DNA of 64,000 nt, taken from the NCBI RefSeq assembly GCF_900089455.2, contig NZ_LT907988.1, positions 4,092,001 to 4,156,000 of the forward strand, written 5' to 3'. The position numbers and the translations under genes are program-made. The notes beneath the pieces were generated by a model that had not been told where the DNA came from, searched no databases, and saw nothing but the letters and a program-made list of their open reading frames with translations. This document shows positions 8,488 to 18,105 of this stretch, in pieces; the first letter of the stretch is position 1, and every line of letters begins with the position of its first letter. Source of the stretch: Orrella dioscoreae. GTDB taxonomy: Bacteria > Pseudomonadota > Gammaproteobacteria > Burkholderiales > Burkholderiaceae_B.

Positions 8488-9873
8488 GTGAGCACGCAGA
8501 CGGCTTTTCCCGCATCGGCCTTCAAGGCCTACGACATCCGGGGCATCGTGCCCGAGCAACTCAACCCAGGCTTCGCCCACGCGCTGGGCCAATCCCTGGG
8601 GCAGCGCGCGCGCGCCGCGGGCGTGACCACGCTGGTCGTCGGCCGCGATGGCCGCGACAGCAGCGAAGCGCTGTCGCTGGCGTTGCAGGATGGCCTGAAT
8701 GCCGTCGGCATCCACACGCTGGACATCGGACAGGTGCCCACGCCGCTGGTCTACTACGGCGCGAACGTGCTCGAGACCGGCTCGGGCGTCGCCATCACCG
8801 GCAGCCACAATCCGCCTGAATACAACGGCTTCAAGATGATGCTGTCCGGCGCGGCGCTGTATGGCGACGGCATCACCGGCCTGCGTCCCGCCATGCTCGA
8901 GACGCCCGACTACGACGGCCCGGCCGGCACGCGCCAGCAGCGCGACCTGCTGCGCCAGTACATCGACCGCATCGCCTCCGACGTCAAGCTCGCGCGCCCG
9001 ATGAAGATCGCCATCGATTGCGGCAACGGCGTGGCCGGCGCGGTTGCGCCCGCCCTCTTCCGCGCGCTGGGCTGCGACGTCACCGAGCTCTTCTGCGAGG
9101 TCGACGGCAGCTTCCCCAATCACCATCCCGACCCTGCCGACCCGCACAACCTGCAGGACCTCATCGCCTGCGTGCGCGAGACCGACTGTGAACTGGGCCT
9201 GGCCTTCGACGGCGACGGCGACCGCCTGGGCGTGGTCACGAAGACGGGCGAGATCATCTGGCCCGACCGCCAATTGATCCTGTTCGCGCGCGACGTGCTG
9301 TCGCGCTGTCCCGGCGCCCAGATCATCTATGACGTGAAGTGCAGCCGCTACGTCGCCACCTCGGTGCGCGAAGCGGGCGGCGATCCGCTCATGTGGCGCA
9401 CGGGCCATTCGCTGGTCAAGGCCAAGCTCGCCGAGACCGGCGCGCCCCTGGCAGGCGAAATGAGCGGCCACATCTTCTTCAAGGAGCGCTGGTACGGCTT
9501 CGACGACGGGCTCTATACCGGCGCGCGCCTGCTCGAAATCGTTTCGCGCGAGGCCAACCCGTCGGCGCTGCTGGAAGCCCTGCCGCAGGGTGTGTCCACG
9601 CCCGAACTGAAGCTGCCCATGAAGGAAGGCGAACCCTTCGTCCTCATCGACGCGCTGCAACGCCACGGCCGCTTCGACGGCGCCGAGGTGCACACGCTCG
9701 ACGGCGTGCGCGCCGAGTATCCCGATGGTTTCGGCCTTGCCCGCGCCTCGAATACCACGCCGGTCGTCGTGCTGCGTTTCGAGGCCGACACGCCCGACGC
9801 CCTGGCTCGCATCCAGGACGACTTCCGCCGCCAGATCCTGGCCCAGGCTCCCAACGCAGACCTGCCCTTCTGA
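8488..9873 (+). CDS. Phosphomannomutase/phosphoglucomutase
   Basis: A 461-residue alpha-D-phosphohexomutase of the AlgC/ManB type, converting hexose 6-phosphates and 1-phosphates for nucleotide-sugar synthesis. Landmarks in order are KAYDIRG near the N-terminus, the phosphoserine loop TGSHNPPEYNGFK, the metal loop FDGDGDRLG and the sugar-binding loop GEMSGHIFF. Start choice: a GAGG at 8477-8480 lies only 1 base before ATG 8482 but 7 bases before GTG 8488, so GTG is preferred (ATG would add two residues). pgi follows after 2 bases. It faces the glycan cluster and would supply its sugar-1-phosphates. Confidence 0.92.
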   Translation: MSTQTAFPASAFKAYDIRGIVPEQLNPGFAHALGQSLGQRARAAGVTTLVVGRDGRDSSEALSLALQDGLNAVGIHTLDIGQVPTPLVYYGANVLETGSGVAITGSHNPPEYNGFKMMLSGAALYGDGITGLRPAMLETPDYDGPAGTRQQRDLLRQYIDRIASDVKLARPMKIAIDCGNGVAGAVAPALFRALGCDVTELFCEVDGSFPNHHPDPADPHNLQDLIACVRETDCELGLAFDGDGDRLGVVTKTGEIIWPDRQLILFARDVLSRCPGAQIIYDVKCSRYVATSVREAGGDPLMWRTGHSLVKAKLAETGAPLAGEMSGHIFFKERWYGFDDGLYTGARLLEIVSREANPSALLEALPQGVSTPELKLPMKEGEPFVLIDALQRHGRFDGAEVHTLDGVRAEYPDGFGLARASNTTPVVVLRFEADTPDALARIQDDFRRQILAQAPNADLPF

Positions 9874-9875
9874 CC

Positions 9876-11450
9876 ATGAGCAATCTCGCCCACAGCCCCG
9901 CCTGGATCCGCTTTTCCGCCGAATGCAAGCTCGCTGACCGCGATGCGCAGCACCTGCGCATCCTGGACGCCGCCGGCCTGCGCGTGGACCTGAGCGCACA
10001 GGCCTGGTCCCCGCGTTTCGAGCAAGCCGGGCTCACGCTGCTGGCGCAGCAAGGCTTCGAGGCAGCCCGCCGCGACCTGTTCGAAGGCGGCCTGTGCAAC
10101 TGGACCGAGGGACGCGCCGCCTGGCATACGGCCCTGCGCGCGCCCGAGCCGCCCGCCGCCGTGGCAGCGGAAGTGCGTGAGGGCCGTGCCCGCCTGCGCC
10201 GTTTCGTCGAGGGCGTGAATGCACGCAATGCCTACCGCAACGTCGTCCACCTGGGCATCGGCGGCAGCGACTGGGGCCCTCGCCTGGCGGTGGAATCGCT
10301 GGCTGGCCACGACACGCGCCGCACGGTCCGCTTCGCGTCCAACATCGACGCGCATGCCATCGACGACGCGCTGGCAGGCCTTGACGCGCAGGACACGCTG
10401 GTCATCATCGCCTCGAAGTCGTTCACCACGACCGAGCCGCTGGCCAATGCCGCCCGCGTGGTCGAGTGGATGCGCCAGTGGGGCGTGTCGGACCCCTACC
10501 GCCACATCGTGGCGGTCACCGCCAACACCGCCGCCGCGGAGGCGTTCGGCATTTCACCCGACCGCATCTTCTCGCTGTGGGACTGGGTGGGCGGCCGTTA
10601 TTCGGTGTGGTCGGCCATCGGCATCACCATCGCCCTCGTGCTGGGGCTGGATGCCTTCGACGCCATCCTGGCAGGCGCGGCCGCCATGGACCAGCACTTC
10701 CTGGAGGCGCCGCTCACGGCGAATGCGCCCGTGCAGATGGCGCTGGCCGCCGTGGCTAACCGCAGCGTGCTCGGTTTCGCCTCGCAGGCCATCGCGCCCT
10801 ACGACGCGCGCCTGCGGCACTTCGTGCCCTGGCTGCAGCAGTTGGAAATGGAATCGCTGGGCAAGAACGCCGTGCGCAACGGCACGCCCGCCAGCGTGCC
10901 CACCGGCGCCACGGTCTGGGGCATGCCCGGCACCGACGGCCAGCACACCTTCTTCCAATGGCTGCACCAGGATGCCACGGGCGCGCCCGTCGACTTCCTG
11001 CTGTGCAAACAGCCCGACCACAACCTGACGCACCATCACCGCCTGCTGCTGGCCAACTGCCTGGCCCAGCGCTCGGCGCTGTTGCGCGGGAAATCCTACG
11101 AACAGGCGCTGGAAGAGGCCCAGCGCACCGGTGGCGACCCGGAGCAGGTCGCCTGGCTGGCCCGCCACCGCGTGCATCCGGGCCGGCGCCCGTCGACGCT
11201 GATCGTGCTGCCGCGCCTGGCGCCCTATTCGCTGGGCGCGCTGCTGGCGCTGTATGAACACAAGGTATTCACCCAGGGCGTGCTGTGGGACATCAATCCC
11301 TTCGACCAGTGGGGCGTCGAGTTCGGCAAGGAGCTGGCCAACAAGCTTGCCCACGACCTGACCGAACCCGGGCCCAGCGGGGTTTCCGACCTGGACCCGT
11401 CCACCGCCTATTGGGTGGAAGCCCTGTCGCCGTCGGTCAAGTCGCGGTAG
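9876..11450 (+). CDS. pgi: Glucose-6-phosphate isomerase
   Basis: A 524-residue PGI interconverting glucose 6-phosphate and fructose 6-phosphate in the cytoplasm. The two family signatures are present: LVIIASKSFTTTEPL (about residues 167-181) and LWDINPFDQWGVEFGKELA near residue 475. The catalytic Glu (MESLGKN) and His (DGQHTFFQWLHQ) regions are intact. ATG 9876 follows the mutase stop by 2 bases, so the two are one operon. The last 43 bases overlap the 3' end of the convergent glycosyltransferase gene. Confidence 0.96.
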   Translation: MSNLAHSPAWIRFSAECKLADRDAQHLRILDAAGLRVDLSAQAWSPRFEQAGLTLLAQQGFEAARRDLFEGGLCNWTEGRAAWHTALRAPEPPAAVAAEVREGRARLRRFVEGVNARNAYRNVVHLGIGGSDWGPRLAVESLAGHDTRRTVRFASNIDAHAIDDALAGLDAQDTLVIIASKSFTTTEPLANAARVVEWMRQWGVSDPYRHIVAVTANTAAAEAFGISPDRIFSLWDWVGGRYSVWSAIGITIALVLGLDAFDAILAGAAAMDQHFLEAPLTANAPVQMALAAVANRSVLGFASQAIAPYDARLRHFVPWLQQLEMESLGKNAVRNGTPASVPTGATVWGMPGTDGQHTFFQWLHQDATGAPVDFLLCKQPDHNLTHHHRLLLANCLAQRSALLRGKSYEQALEEAQRTGGDPEQVAWLARHRVHPGRRPSTLIVLPRLAPYSLGALLALYEHKVFTQGVLWDINPFDQWGVEFGKELANKLAHDLTEPGPSGVSDLDPSTAYWVEALSPSVKSR

Positions 11451-13741
11451 ACCTCGAGGTGCACCGCCTGCACGTGGCGGATATCGAAGGCCCGCACCGC
11501 CAGGTCGCGCCCCGCCTCGCCCAGGCGGGTGCGCAGCGGCGCATCATCCGCCAGGCGCAGCACCATGTCCGCCAGGGCCTGCGCGTTCTGCACCGGCACC
11601 AGCATCCCTGACACATTGGGCTCGATGGCGTCCCGGCAACCGGGCACGTCGGTGGTCACCACCGCGCGCCCGCAAGCCGCGGCCTCGATGAGCGAACGGG
11701 GCAGGCCCTCGCGATAGGACGGCAGCACGGCGACGTGCGCATTGGCGTAAAGCTCGGCGATGTCGTGGCGCTCGCCCAGGCATTGCACCGCGCCCTCGGC
11801 ATTCCACTGCGCCACTTCGGCATCGGTCACCGAGGCCGGATTGCCCGGATCGGGACTGCCCGCCAGCAGCCAGGTCACCGGCGCGCCACGACGCTGCGAC
11901 AGGCGCGCGGCCTCGACGTACTCATAGACGCCCTTGTCGCGCAACAGGCGCCCCACCATCAGCGCCACGACGGGCGGGGTGGCCGGCTGCGGTTGCACGG
12001 TGAACGCGTCCAGGTCCACCCCGGCCCCGCGCACCAGCACCACCTGGCGGCTGCGCACCACGCCGGCATTGAGCAGCATGTCGCGGTCGCTGCCGTTCTG
12101 GAAGATCACCCGGCTGTTGCGATGCCCCAATGCCAGGCGATAGAGCGTGACCACCACCGTGCGCAGCGGATCGAAGCCGCCCGGCTTGCGCATGAACACG
12201 AACCCCAGCCCGGAAATGGCCGCCACCATGCCGTGCACTTTCGCAAGGCGTGCCGCAATGCCGCCATACAGCACGGGCTTGATGGTGACCAGGTGCACCA
12301 CGCGCGGCTGCACGCGCCGCAACAGCCGATACAGCGCCCAGACCGTGCCCAGCTCGCGCACGGGATTGCGGCCGCTGCGCGACATGGGAATCACGTGGTG
12401 CATCATGCCGTGGCCGCGGATGACGGGCACAGTGTCGCCATCCATGGTCGCCACGTGCACGTCGAAACCGTCGGCCTGCGCCGCCAGCGCCAGCGGCAGC
12501 CGGTGCGACAGGAAGAAGGCGGGATTGTTGACGATGAACATCAGCTTGCGGCCATGCCCGGCCTTGCGGGACTCGGCCGGCGCCAGGGACGCCCACGTCC
12601 GCTCATAGGCGCGCAGCATCACCGGCAGGCCATACTGGCTGGCCACACGATCGCGGCACGCCTCGCCCAGCGCCTGTCGGCCCTGGGCGTCCAGGTCGTC
12701 CAGCGCCCGCGCCATCGCCTTGGCGAGCGCGCTGCTGTTCTCGGGCGGCGCCACCCGCTCAGGCTCGCCGACGATGGCCGCGGCATCCCCCACATCGGTC
12801 ACCACGCAGGGCGTCCCGCAGGCCATGGCCTCGGCCACGACGTTCGGGAAGCCCTCCGCGCGGCTCGACAGCACATGCAGGTCCAGCGCGTTCATGACGG
12901 CCGGCACGTCATCGGTCGGACCGGCCAGGATCACGGCATCGCGCAGGCCCAGGGCGGCCAGGCGGCCAAGCAGGTCGGTGTTCTCAGGCGCCATCCCGCG
13001 CCCGACCAGCACGCAGCGTACATTCGCCCGCGCAGGATTGCGGCGCAGGTCGGCCAACGCCGCCAGCAGGTTGTCATGATCCTTCAGCGGATCCCAGCGG
13101 GCCACGCTGCCCAGCAGGCCTTCCTCCGGCCCCACGCCCCATTCGGCGCGCTGACGCTCACGCGCCACCGCATCCGGCGCGAAACGCGAGAGGTCGTAGC
13201 CATTCTGGATGACCTCGCCCTTGCCAGGCGCATAGCCCATCTGTTCGTGGCGCTCACGCGCGGCCTGGGCGCAATAGACGATGCGCGCGGGCAGCCAGCT
13301 GGAAAGCCGCGCGCACAGGCGCAACACCATCCGCGCAGAGAAGCTGCTTTTCTCCAGGTGCGCGCCCGAGTTGCGCACGCCCCAGGACACCGCCTTCACG
13401 CCCGCCAGGCGCGCGGCCAGCCCGCCAACGAGATCCGCGTGATACATCCAGGTCTGGACGACGTCGGGCTGCTGCTTGCGTATCAGCTTGCGCAGCGACA
13501 GGAAGCCCGGCAAGGTCAGCCTGCCGCGCGGCATGCCCAGCGCATGGACATGGGCGCCCGCCTTGCGCAGCCGGGCGCCATGGACGCCCTCGTCGGTCAA
13601 TGACACGACCGTGTGGCGGGCAGGCTGGGCCGCGCCCTCCACCAGCCGCAGCAACACGGCTTCCGCGCCGCCCTGCCCCAGGCCCGTGATCACGTGCACG
13701 ACTCGCAGCGTTGCGGCCTGCGCCGTCTCGGTCACGTTCAT
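11408..13741 (-). CDS. Fusion of two GT4-family glycosyltransferases
   Basis: A continuous 777-residue frame holding two complete GT-B/GT4 enzymes. Domain 1 (about 12-390) begins LRVVHVITGLGQGGAE and has the catalytic EX7E motif in SRAEGFPNVVAEAMACG. Domain 2 (about 399-765) begins KLMFIVNNPAFFLSHRLPLA and has EX7E in SYREGLPRSLIEAAACG. The second domain resembles CapM/PglA-like transferases that extend undecaprenyl-linked sugars. Both active sites look intact, so the protein could add two consecutive sugars on the cytoplasmic face. The junction holds about 10 non-conserved residues. The start overlaps the preceding GT stop by 4 bases. The donors are unknown. Confidence 0.9.
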   Translation of the reverse strand: MNVTETAQAATLRVVHVITGLGQGGAEAVLLRLVEGAAQPARHTVVSLTDEGVHGARLRKAGAHVHALGMPRGRLTLPGFLSLRKLIRKQQPDVVQTWMYHADLVGGLAARLAGVKAVSWGVRNSGAHLEKSSFSARMVLRLCARLSSWLPARIVYCAQAARERHEQMGYAPGKGEVIQNGYDLSRFAPDAVARERQRAEWGVGPEEGLLGSVARWDPLKDHDNLLAALADLRRNPARANVRCVLVGRGMAPENTDLLGRLAALGLRDAVILAGPTDDVPAVMNALDLHVLSSRAEGFPNVVAEAMACGTPCVVTDVGDAAAIVGEPERVAPPENSSALAKAMARALDDLDAQGRQALGEACRDRVASQYGLPVMLRAYERTWASLAPAESRKAGHGRKLMFIVNNPAFFLSHRLPLALAAQADGFDVHVATMDGDTVPVIRGHGMMHHVIPMSRSGRNPVRELGTVWALYRLLRRVQPRVVHLVTIKPVLYGGIAARLAKVHGMVAAISGLGFVFMRKPGGFDPLRTVVVTLYRLALGHRNSRVIFQNGSDRDMLLNAGVVRSRQVVLVRGAGVDLDAFTVQPQPATPPVVALMVGRLLRDKGVYEYVEAARLSQRRGAPVTWLLAGSPDPGNPASVTDAEVAQWNAEGAVQCLGERHDIAELYANAHVAVLPSYREGLPRSLIEAAACGRAVVTTDVPGCRDAIEPNVSGMLVPVQNAQALADMVLRLADDAPLRTRLGEAGRDLAVRAFDIRHVQAVHLEVYRDLTDGDRASTQ

Positions 13742-14889
13742 TGCGGCACTCCTTCCTTGACGGCGGCGCGCGCATTGCGTGCGCCCACCTTCGCGAACAG
13801 TTCATCCCAGATGCCCAGCACCGCGGGCAGCGCGTAGCGGCCCCGCGCCGCGCGGGCGGCACGCTCGGCCAGCGCCAGGCGCAGCGCTTCGTCCTGCATC
13901 AGGCGGGTCAGCGCCTGCGCCAGCCCCTGGCGGTCGCCCGCGGCGACCAGCAGGGCATCCTGGCCTTCCCGCGTCATCTCGCGCGGCCCGCTGGGGCAGT
14001 CGAACGCCACGCAGGGCAAGCCCAGCGCCATGGCCTCCAGCAGCACATTGGGAAAGCCCTCCACCGCGGAGGTCAGCGCGAAGGCATCGCCTTGCGACAG
14101 CACCTCCCACGGCGTCTCGGTGCGGCCGGCCAGCGTGATGCGATCCGCCAGCCCCAGCCCGTCGATGCGCGCCTGCAAGGCCTCGCGCGCCGGGCCTTCG
14201 CCCCAGATGCAGAGGTCCCAACGCGGGTTCGCGTCGGCCAGCAGGCCGAACACGTCGATGAGCAGGTCGAACTGTTTCTCCGGCACCAGACGCCCCATCG
14301 CCATGATGCGGCGGCGCGCATCCACAGCAGGCAGGCGGGCCGCCACCGGCGCGCTGGCCAGTTCCGGAGGCAAGGGATTGGGCACGACTTCCAGGCGCCG
14401 CAGGCCCGGCACCATGCGCTGGAAAGGTTCGACGGTTGCCTGCGCCTGTACCGTCACCATGTCGGCAAAGGGATACGTGAGGCGGCGCGCCAGGCTCAGC
14501 AAGGGGCCGGCGCTTTTTCCGACCACGGGATTGGTGCGCTCGCAGACGATCACAGGCACCTTGAGGCCACGCGTGGCCAACACCGCCGCGACATTCACGT
14601 TGGTCAGGAACGACACCACCACGTCAGGGCGAAGCGCGCGGATGTGCTTGCGCAGGGCGCGCAGGCGCGCGATGGCCGCCAGGGGGCCGCCGCCCCGCAC
14701 CCCCGCCAGGTCCGCCAGCCAGACGAAATCCACGCCGTCGGACACCGGATAGAAGCAGCTGCCCTTGGACGAATACGTCGGCAGCAGCGTGGGCGCGTCG
14801 CCGCGCTCGGCCCAGGCGTTGACCAGGGTGGCGGCAACCCGTTCGGCGCCGCCCGCGTGCATGGAGCTGACCAGCAGGAGAATCTTCAT
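13738..14889 (-). CDS. GT4-family glycosyltransferase
   Basis: A 383-residue retaining GT-B transferase. The N-terminal loop MKILLLVSSMHAGGAERVA is the usual GT4 start. The C-terminal EX7E motif is in SAVEGFPNVLLEAMALG. No membrane segment or signal peptide is seen, so it acts in the cytoplasm on a lipid-linked acceptor. The chosen ATG aligns with the family start; the open frame to 15078 lacks family similarity. It is 74 bases downstream of asnB and coupled (ATGA) to the GT fusion. Sugar specificity cannot be read. Confidence 0.9.
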   Translation of the reverse strand: MKILLLVSSMHAGGAERVAATLVNAWAERGDAPTLLPTYSSKGSCFYPVSDGVDFVWLADLAGVRGGGPLAAIARLRALRKHIRALRPDVVVSFLTNVNVAAVLATRGLKVPVIVCERTNPVVGKSAGPLLSLARRLTYPFADMVTVQAQATVEPFQRMVPGLRRLEVVPNPLPPELASAPVAARLPAVDARRRIMAMGRLVPEKQFDLLIDVFGLLADANPRWDLCIWGEGPAREALQARIDGLGLADRITLAGRTETPWEVLSQGDAFALTSAVEGFPNVLLEAMALGLPCVAFDCPSGPREMTREGQDALLVAAGDRQGLAQALTRLMQDEALRLALAERAARAARGRYALPAVLGIWDELFAKVGARNARAAVKEGVPQ

Positions 14890-14963
14890 CCGGTAGGGGG
14901 TTCCTTTGCCCCCACGCTGTGTGGCGGCGTTGTCTGTGTCAGCGGGAGTTGGCGGCGGCGCCC

Positions 14964-16883
14964 TCAGCGCCCGGCCGTGTCCTTGCCCGCGCGATAGCGA
15001 TCCAGCCAGGCCTGCGTCATCAGCACGCCCCACAGGTGCGTGCTCCAGTCGCGGTGGCGGGTCTGGTGCTCGCGCCACTTGCGCAGTATCGGTTCGGGGT
15101 GGAACAGTCCCTGCTGGCGCAGGCGCGACTCGTCCAGCAGCGCCTCGCCCCAGTCGCGCAGCGGTCCGCGCAGCCAGGCCGCCAGCGGCACGCCGAAGCC
15201 CTTCTTGGGACGATCCACCAGTTCACGCGGCACATGCCGGTACAGCAGTTCGCGCAGCGCCCACTTGCCGGTGCCGCGGCGGATCTTGTATTGCAGCGGC
15301 AGGCTCCAGGCGAATTCGTAGACACGGTGATCCAGCATGGGCACGCGCGTCTCCAGGCTGGCCGCCATGGCCGCGCGGTCCACCTTGACCAGGATGTCGT
15401 CGGGCAGGTACGTGGCCGCATCCAGCTCCATCATGGCGTCATAGGTGGTGCCCTGGAACGGCTCGGAGAACGGCGTCGTCGGCTCATCGCCCCCCACCAC
15501 GGCCTCGGCCGGATTGGCCCAGTACGACACGAAATGCCGGTAAAACTCGGTCTTGCTGCGCGTCTGCAGCAGTTCGCCCATCTTGCCGACCTTGCCGCGC
15601 CAGGCGCCGCGCCCTGGCAGCCTGGCCGACGTGGCCAGCGCCCAGCCGGCGGGCCAGCGCAGCGGGCCGGGCACCTTGGCGCACTGGTCCCACCAGCGCT
15701 GCACGCGGAAATAGCGCGAATAGCCGCCGAAGAGCTCGTCGCCACCGTCGCCCGACAGGGCCACGGTGACGTCCCGGCGCGCCATGCGCGCCACCAGCGT
15801 GGTCGGGATCTGGGACGAATCCGCGAAGGGTTCGTCATACAGCTCGGCCAGCGACGGCACCACGGCCAGCGCATCCTCCGCCGTGACATACAGCTCGGTG
15901 TGCTGCGTGCCCAGGTGCCTGGCCACGGCCTTCGCATGCTCGGCCTCGTTGTAGCCCTTTTCGTGGAAGCCGATGGCGAAGGTGCGCACGGGTTGCGTGC
16001 TTTGCTTCTGCATCAAGGACACGATGGTCGACGAATCGATGCCGCCCGACAGGAACGCGCCCAGGCTCACGTCCGACAGCATCTGGCCCTTGACCGCGGT
16101 CGACAGCACGGTCTCCAGCGCATCGATGGCCTGCGCGTCGGAGGCGAAGGACAGCGGCGTCTGGCGTGCGTTGTGGGCGGCCTCGCGCACCGACCAATAG
16201 GGCTGCGCCGGCGGCATGTCACGGCGGCGCATGTCGCCCGGCGCGACCTCGATCCAGGTGCCCGGGGGCAGCTTGGCGATGCCTTGATAGATGGATTTGG
16301 GCGCCGGGATGTAGTTGTGGCGCATCAGCAGCGTCAGGGCCTGCCGGTCGATGTCCGCGCCGAAGCCGGGCACGCCGTCCAGGGCCTTCAGCTCCGAGGC
16401 GAAGACCAGCGCGGCGCCGGCATAACCGTAGTAAAGCGGCTTCTCGCCCATGCGGTCGCGCGCCAGCACGAGCTTCTGCGTGGCGCGATCCCACAGGGCA
16501 ATGGCGAACATGCCCACCGTGGCCTGCAAGGTGGCAGCCACGCCCAGGCCGGCGAAGCAGGCCAGCAGCGTCTCAGTGTCGGAGTGTCCGCGCCAGTCCG
16601 GCGCCAGGTGCGCGGCGGCCAGGCGCGCGCGCAGATCCTTGTGGTTGTAGATCTCGCCATTGAAGACCAGCACATAGCGTCCACAGGCAGAGACCATGGG
16701 CTGGTGGCCGGCCGGCGACAGATCCTGGATGGCCAGGCGCACGTGGCCCAGCGCCAGTTCAGCGTCCGCGTCTTCCCAGTAGCCCGAGTCATCGGGGCCG
16801 CGATGGCGCATGCGCAGGCAGCCCGCCGCGACGAGCGCTGCCTTGTCGGCCAGAGGGCCCCAAATACCGACGATTCCGCACAT
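14964..16883 (-). CDS. asnB: Asparagine synthase-like glutamine amidotransferase
   Basis: A 639-residue two-domain enzyme. The class II glutaminase domain starts with Cys2 (MCGIVGIWG) and includes RHRGPDDSG and FNGEIYNH. The synthetase domain has the ATP loop FLSGGIDSS near residue 270 and SGDGGDELFGGYSR. Length and composition match the AsnB/WbpS-type proteins in polysaccharide loci, some of which amidate uronic acids, more than housekeeping AsnB. Next to genes for UDP-GalNAcA, conversion of a uronic acid to its uronamide is a reasonable inference. Plain asparagine synthesis remains possible. Confidence 0.88.
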   Translation of the reverse strand: MCGIVGIWGPLADKAALVAAGCLRMRHRGPDDSGYWEDADAELALGHVRLAIQDLSPAGHQPMVSACGRYVLVFNGEIYNHKDLRARLAAAHLAPDWRGHSDTETLLACFAGLGVAATLQATVGMFAIALWDRATQKLVLARDRMGEKPLYYGYAGAALVFASELKALDGVPGFGADIDRQALTLLMRHNYIPAPKSIYQGIAKLPPGTWIEVAPGDMRRRDMPPAQPYWSVREAAHNARQTPLSFASDAQAIDALETVLSTAVKGQMLSDVSLGAFLSGGIDSSTIVSLMQKQSTQPVRTFAIGFHEKGYNEAEHAKAVARHLGTQHTELYVTAEDALAVVPSLAELYDEPFADSSQIPTTLVARMARRDVTVALSGDGGDELFGGYSRYFRVQRWWDQCAKVPGPLRWPAGWALATSARLPGRGAWRGKVGKMGELLQTRSKTEFYRHFVSYWANPAEAVVGGDEPTTPFSEPFQGTTYDAMMELDAATYLPDDILVKVDRAAMAASLETRVPMLDHRVYEFAWSLPLQYKIRRGTGKWALRELLYRHVPRELVDRPKKGFGVPLAAWLRGPLRDWGEALLDESRLRQQGLFHPEPILRKWREHQTRHRDWSTHLWGVLMTQAWLDRYRAGKDTAGR

Positions 16884-16950
16884 GGTGTGATCTTTTTCCC
16901 TTGCGGGACTCCGTCAAGCCTTGGCAAGCGCCGGGAGCAGGCTGCTCCCC

Positions 16951-18105
16951 TCAGCGTCCCGCCAGGGCGTCATCAAAAACTGCCTTCCATCTTGCCAGCA
17001 CGCTGGCCGTGGAGAAACGCTCGCGCACCGCGACCGCCCGCGTGGCCAGGGCTTCACGCCGCGCCGGATCACGCATCAGGCCTCCCAGCGCAGCCGCCAG
17101 CGCCTGGGGATCCTCCACCGGACGCACCAGCAAGCCGTCCTCGCCATCGCGCACGATCTCGCGCGGACCGGTCTCGCAATCGAAGGCCACCGGGGCCAGG
17201 CCGCTGGCCATCGCCTCGAGCAGCGTATTGGAAAGCCCCTCCACGCGCGAACTGAGCACATAGAGATCGGCCCGGGCATACCAGTCGCCGACGTTGCCCG
17301 CGCGGCCAGGCAGGTCGACGCGCCCGCCCAGGCCCAGCGCCTCGGCCTGGGCCGTCAGGCGCGCGCGCTCGGTCCCCTCGCCCAGCAGCACCAGCCGCCA
17401 TTCTGGATGCTCCGGCGCCAATTGGGCAAATGCCTTGAGCAATACGTCGAAGCCCTTGTCGGGATGCAGGCGCCCCACCCCCAGCAGGATATGCCCGGCC
17501 TGCGCGCCAGGTGGCGCCAGTTCCGGCGATTGCCGCCGCAAGGGCCACTGCACCGGATTCGGGATGACCGCCAGCCGCGAGCCCGGCACGTGCGTCTCGA
17601 TCCACGTGGCCGTGTCGCGCGTCAGGGCAACGACCTGGGCGGCGCGCGGGTAGGTCCAGCGGCGCAGGCGCAGCCACAGGCCCGACAGCGACTGCGAAGG
17701 CGGATGGGTATGCTCGGTGGCGATGACCTTGGCGGGCAGGCCGCGCGCGGCCAGGACCGCCAGCACGGACGCCGTGGTCATCATGCCCAGCACGATGTCG
17801 GGCTGGACCCTGACGATCTGCGCGCGCAAGGCGCGCACGCGGCGCACGTTGGCCAGCAGGCCCCGCAGGCCGCCGCCGCTTTCCCCGGCGGTGCCCAGCG
17901 ACACGCGTGCCACCGCCGGATGCAGGGCATACACGTCGCTGGCGACGTCGGCCTGCGTGACGAGGGTCACGGCCACGCCGGCTTCGGCCCACTGCGCGGC
18001 CAGGTCGACCGCGACGCGCTCGGCGCCCCCGCCATGCAGAGAGTGGATGAAGATGAGGATGCCGCGCGGCAAGGCGCCGGCCTGGGTCGTCACGGATCCG
18101 GTCAT
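16951..18105 (-). CDS. GT4-family glycosyltransferase
   Basis: A 384-residue cytoplasmic GT-B enzyme. The N-terminal ILIFIHSLHGGGAERVAVDLA motif and the C-terminal EX7E in SRVEGLSNTLLEAMASG are both present. The HPDKGFDVLLKAF stretch is typical of GT4 nucleotide-sugar binding domains. ATG 18105 overlaps the stop of the flippase gene by 4 bases. The open frame upstream to 18900 is antisense-like sequence inside the flippase gene. Donor and acceptor are unknown. Confidence 0.9.
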   Translation of the reverse strand: MTGSVTTQAGALPRGILIFIHSLHGGGAERVAVDLAAQWAEAGVAVTLVTQADVASDVYALHPAVARVSLGTAGESGGGLRGLLANVRRVRALRAQIVRVQPDIVLGMMTTASVLAVLAARGLPAKVIATEHTHPPSQSLSGLWLRLRRWTYPRAAQVVALTRDTATWIETHVPGSRLAVIPNPVQWPLRRQSPELAPPGAQAGHILLGVGRLHPDKGFDVLLKAFAQLAPEHPEWRLVLLGEGTERARLTAQAEALGLGGRVDLPGRAGNVGDWYARADLYVLSSRVEGLSNTLLEAMASGLAPVAFDCETGPREIVRDGEDGLLVRPVEDPQALAAALGGLMRDPARREALATRAVAVRERFSTASVLARWKAVFDDALAGR

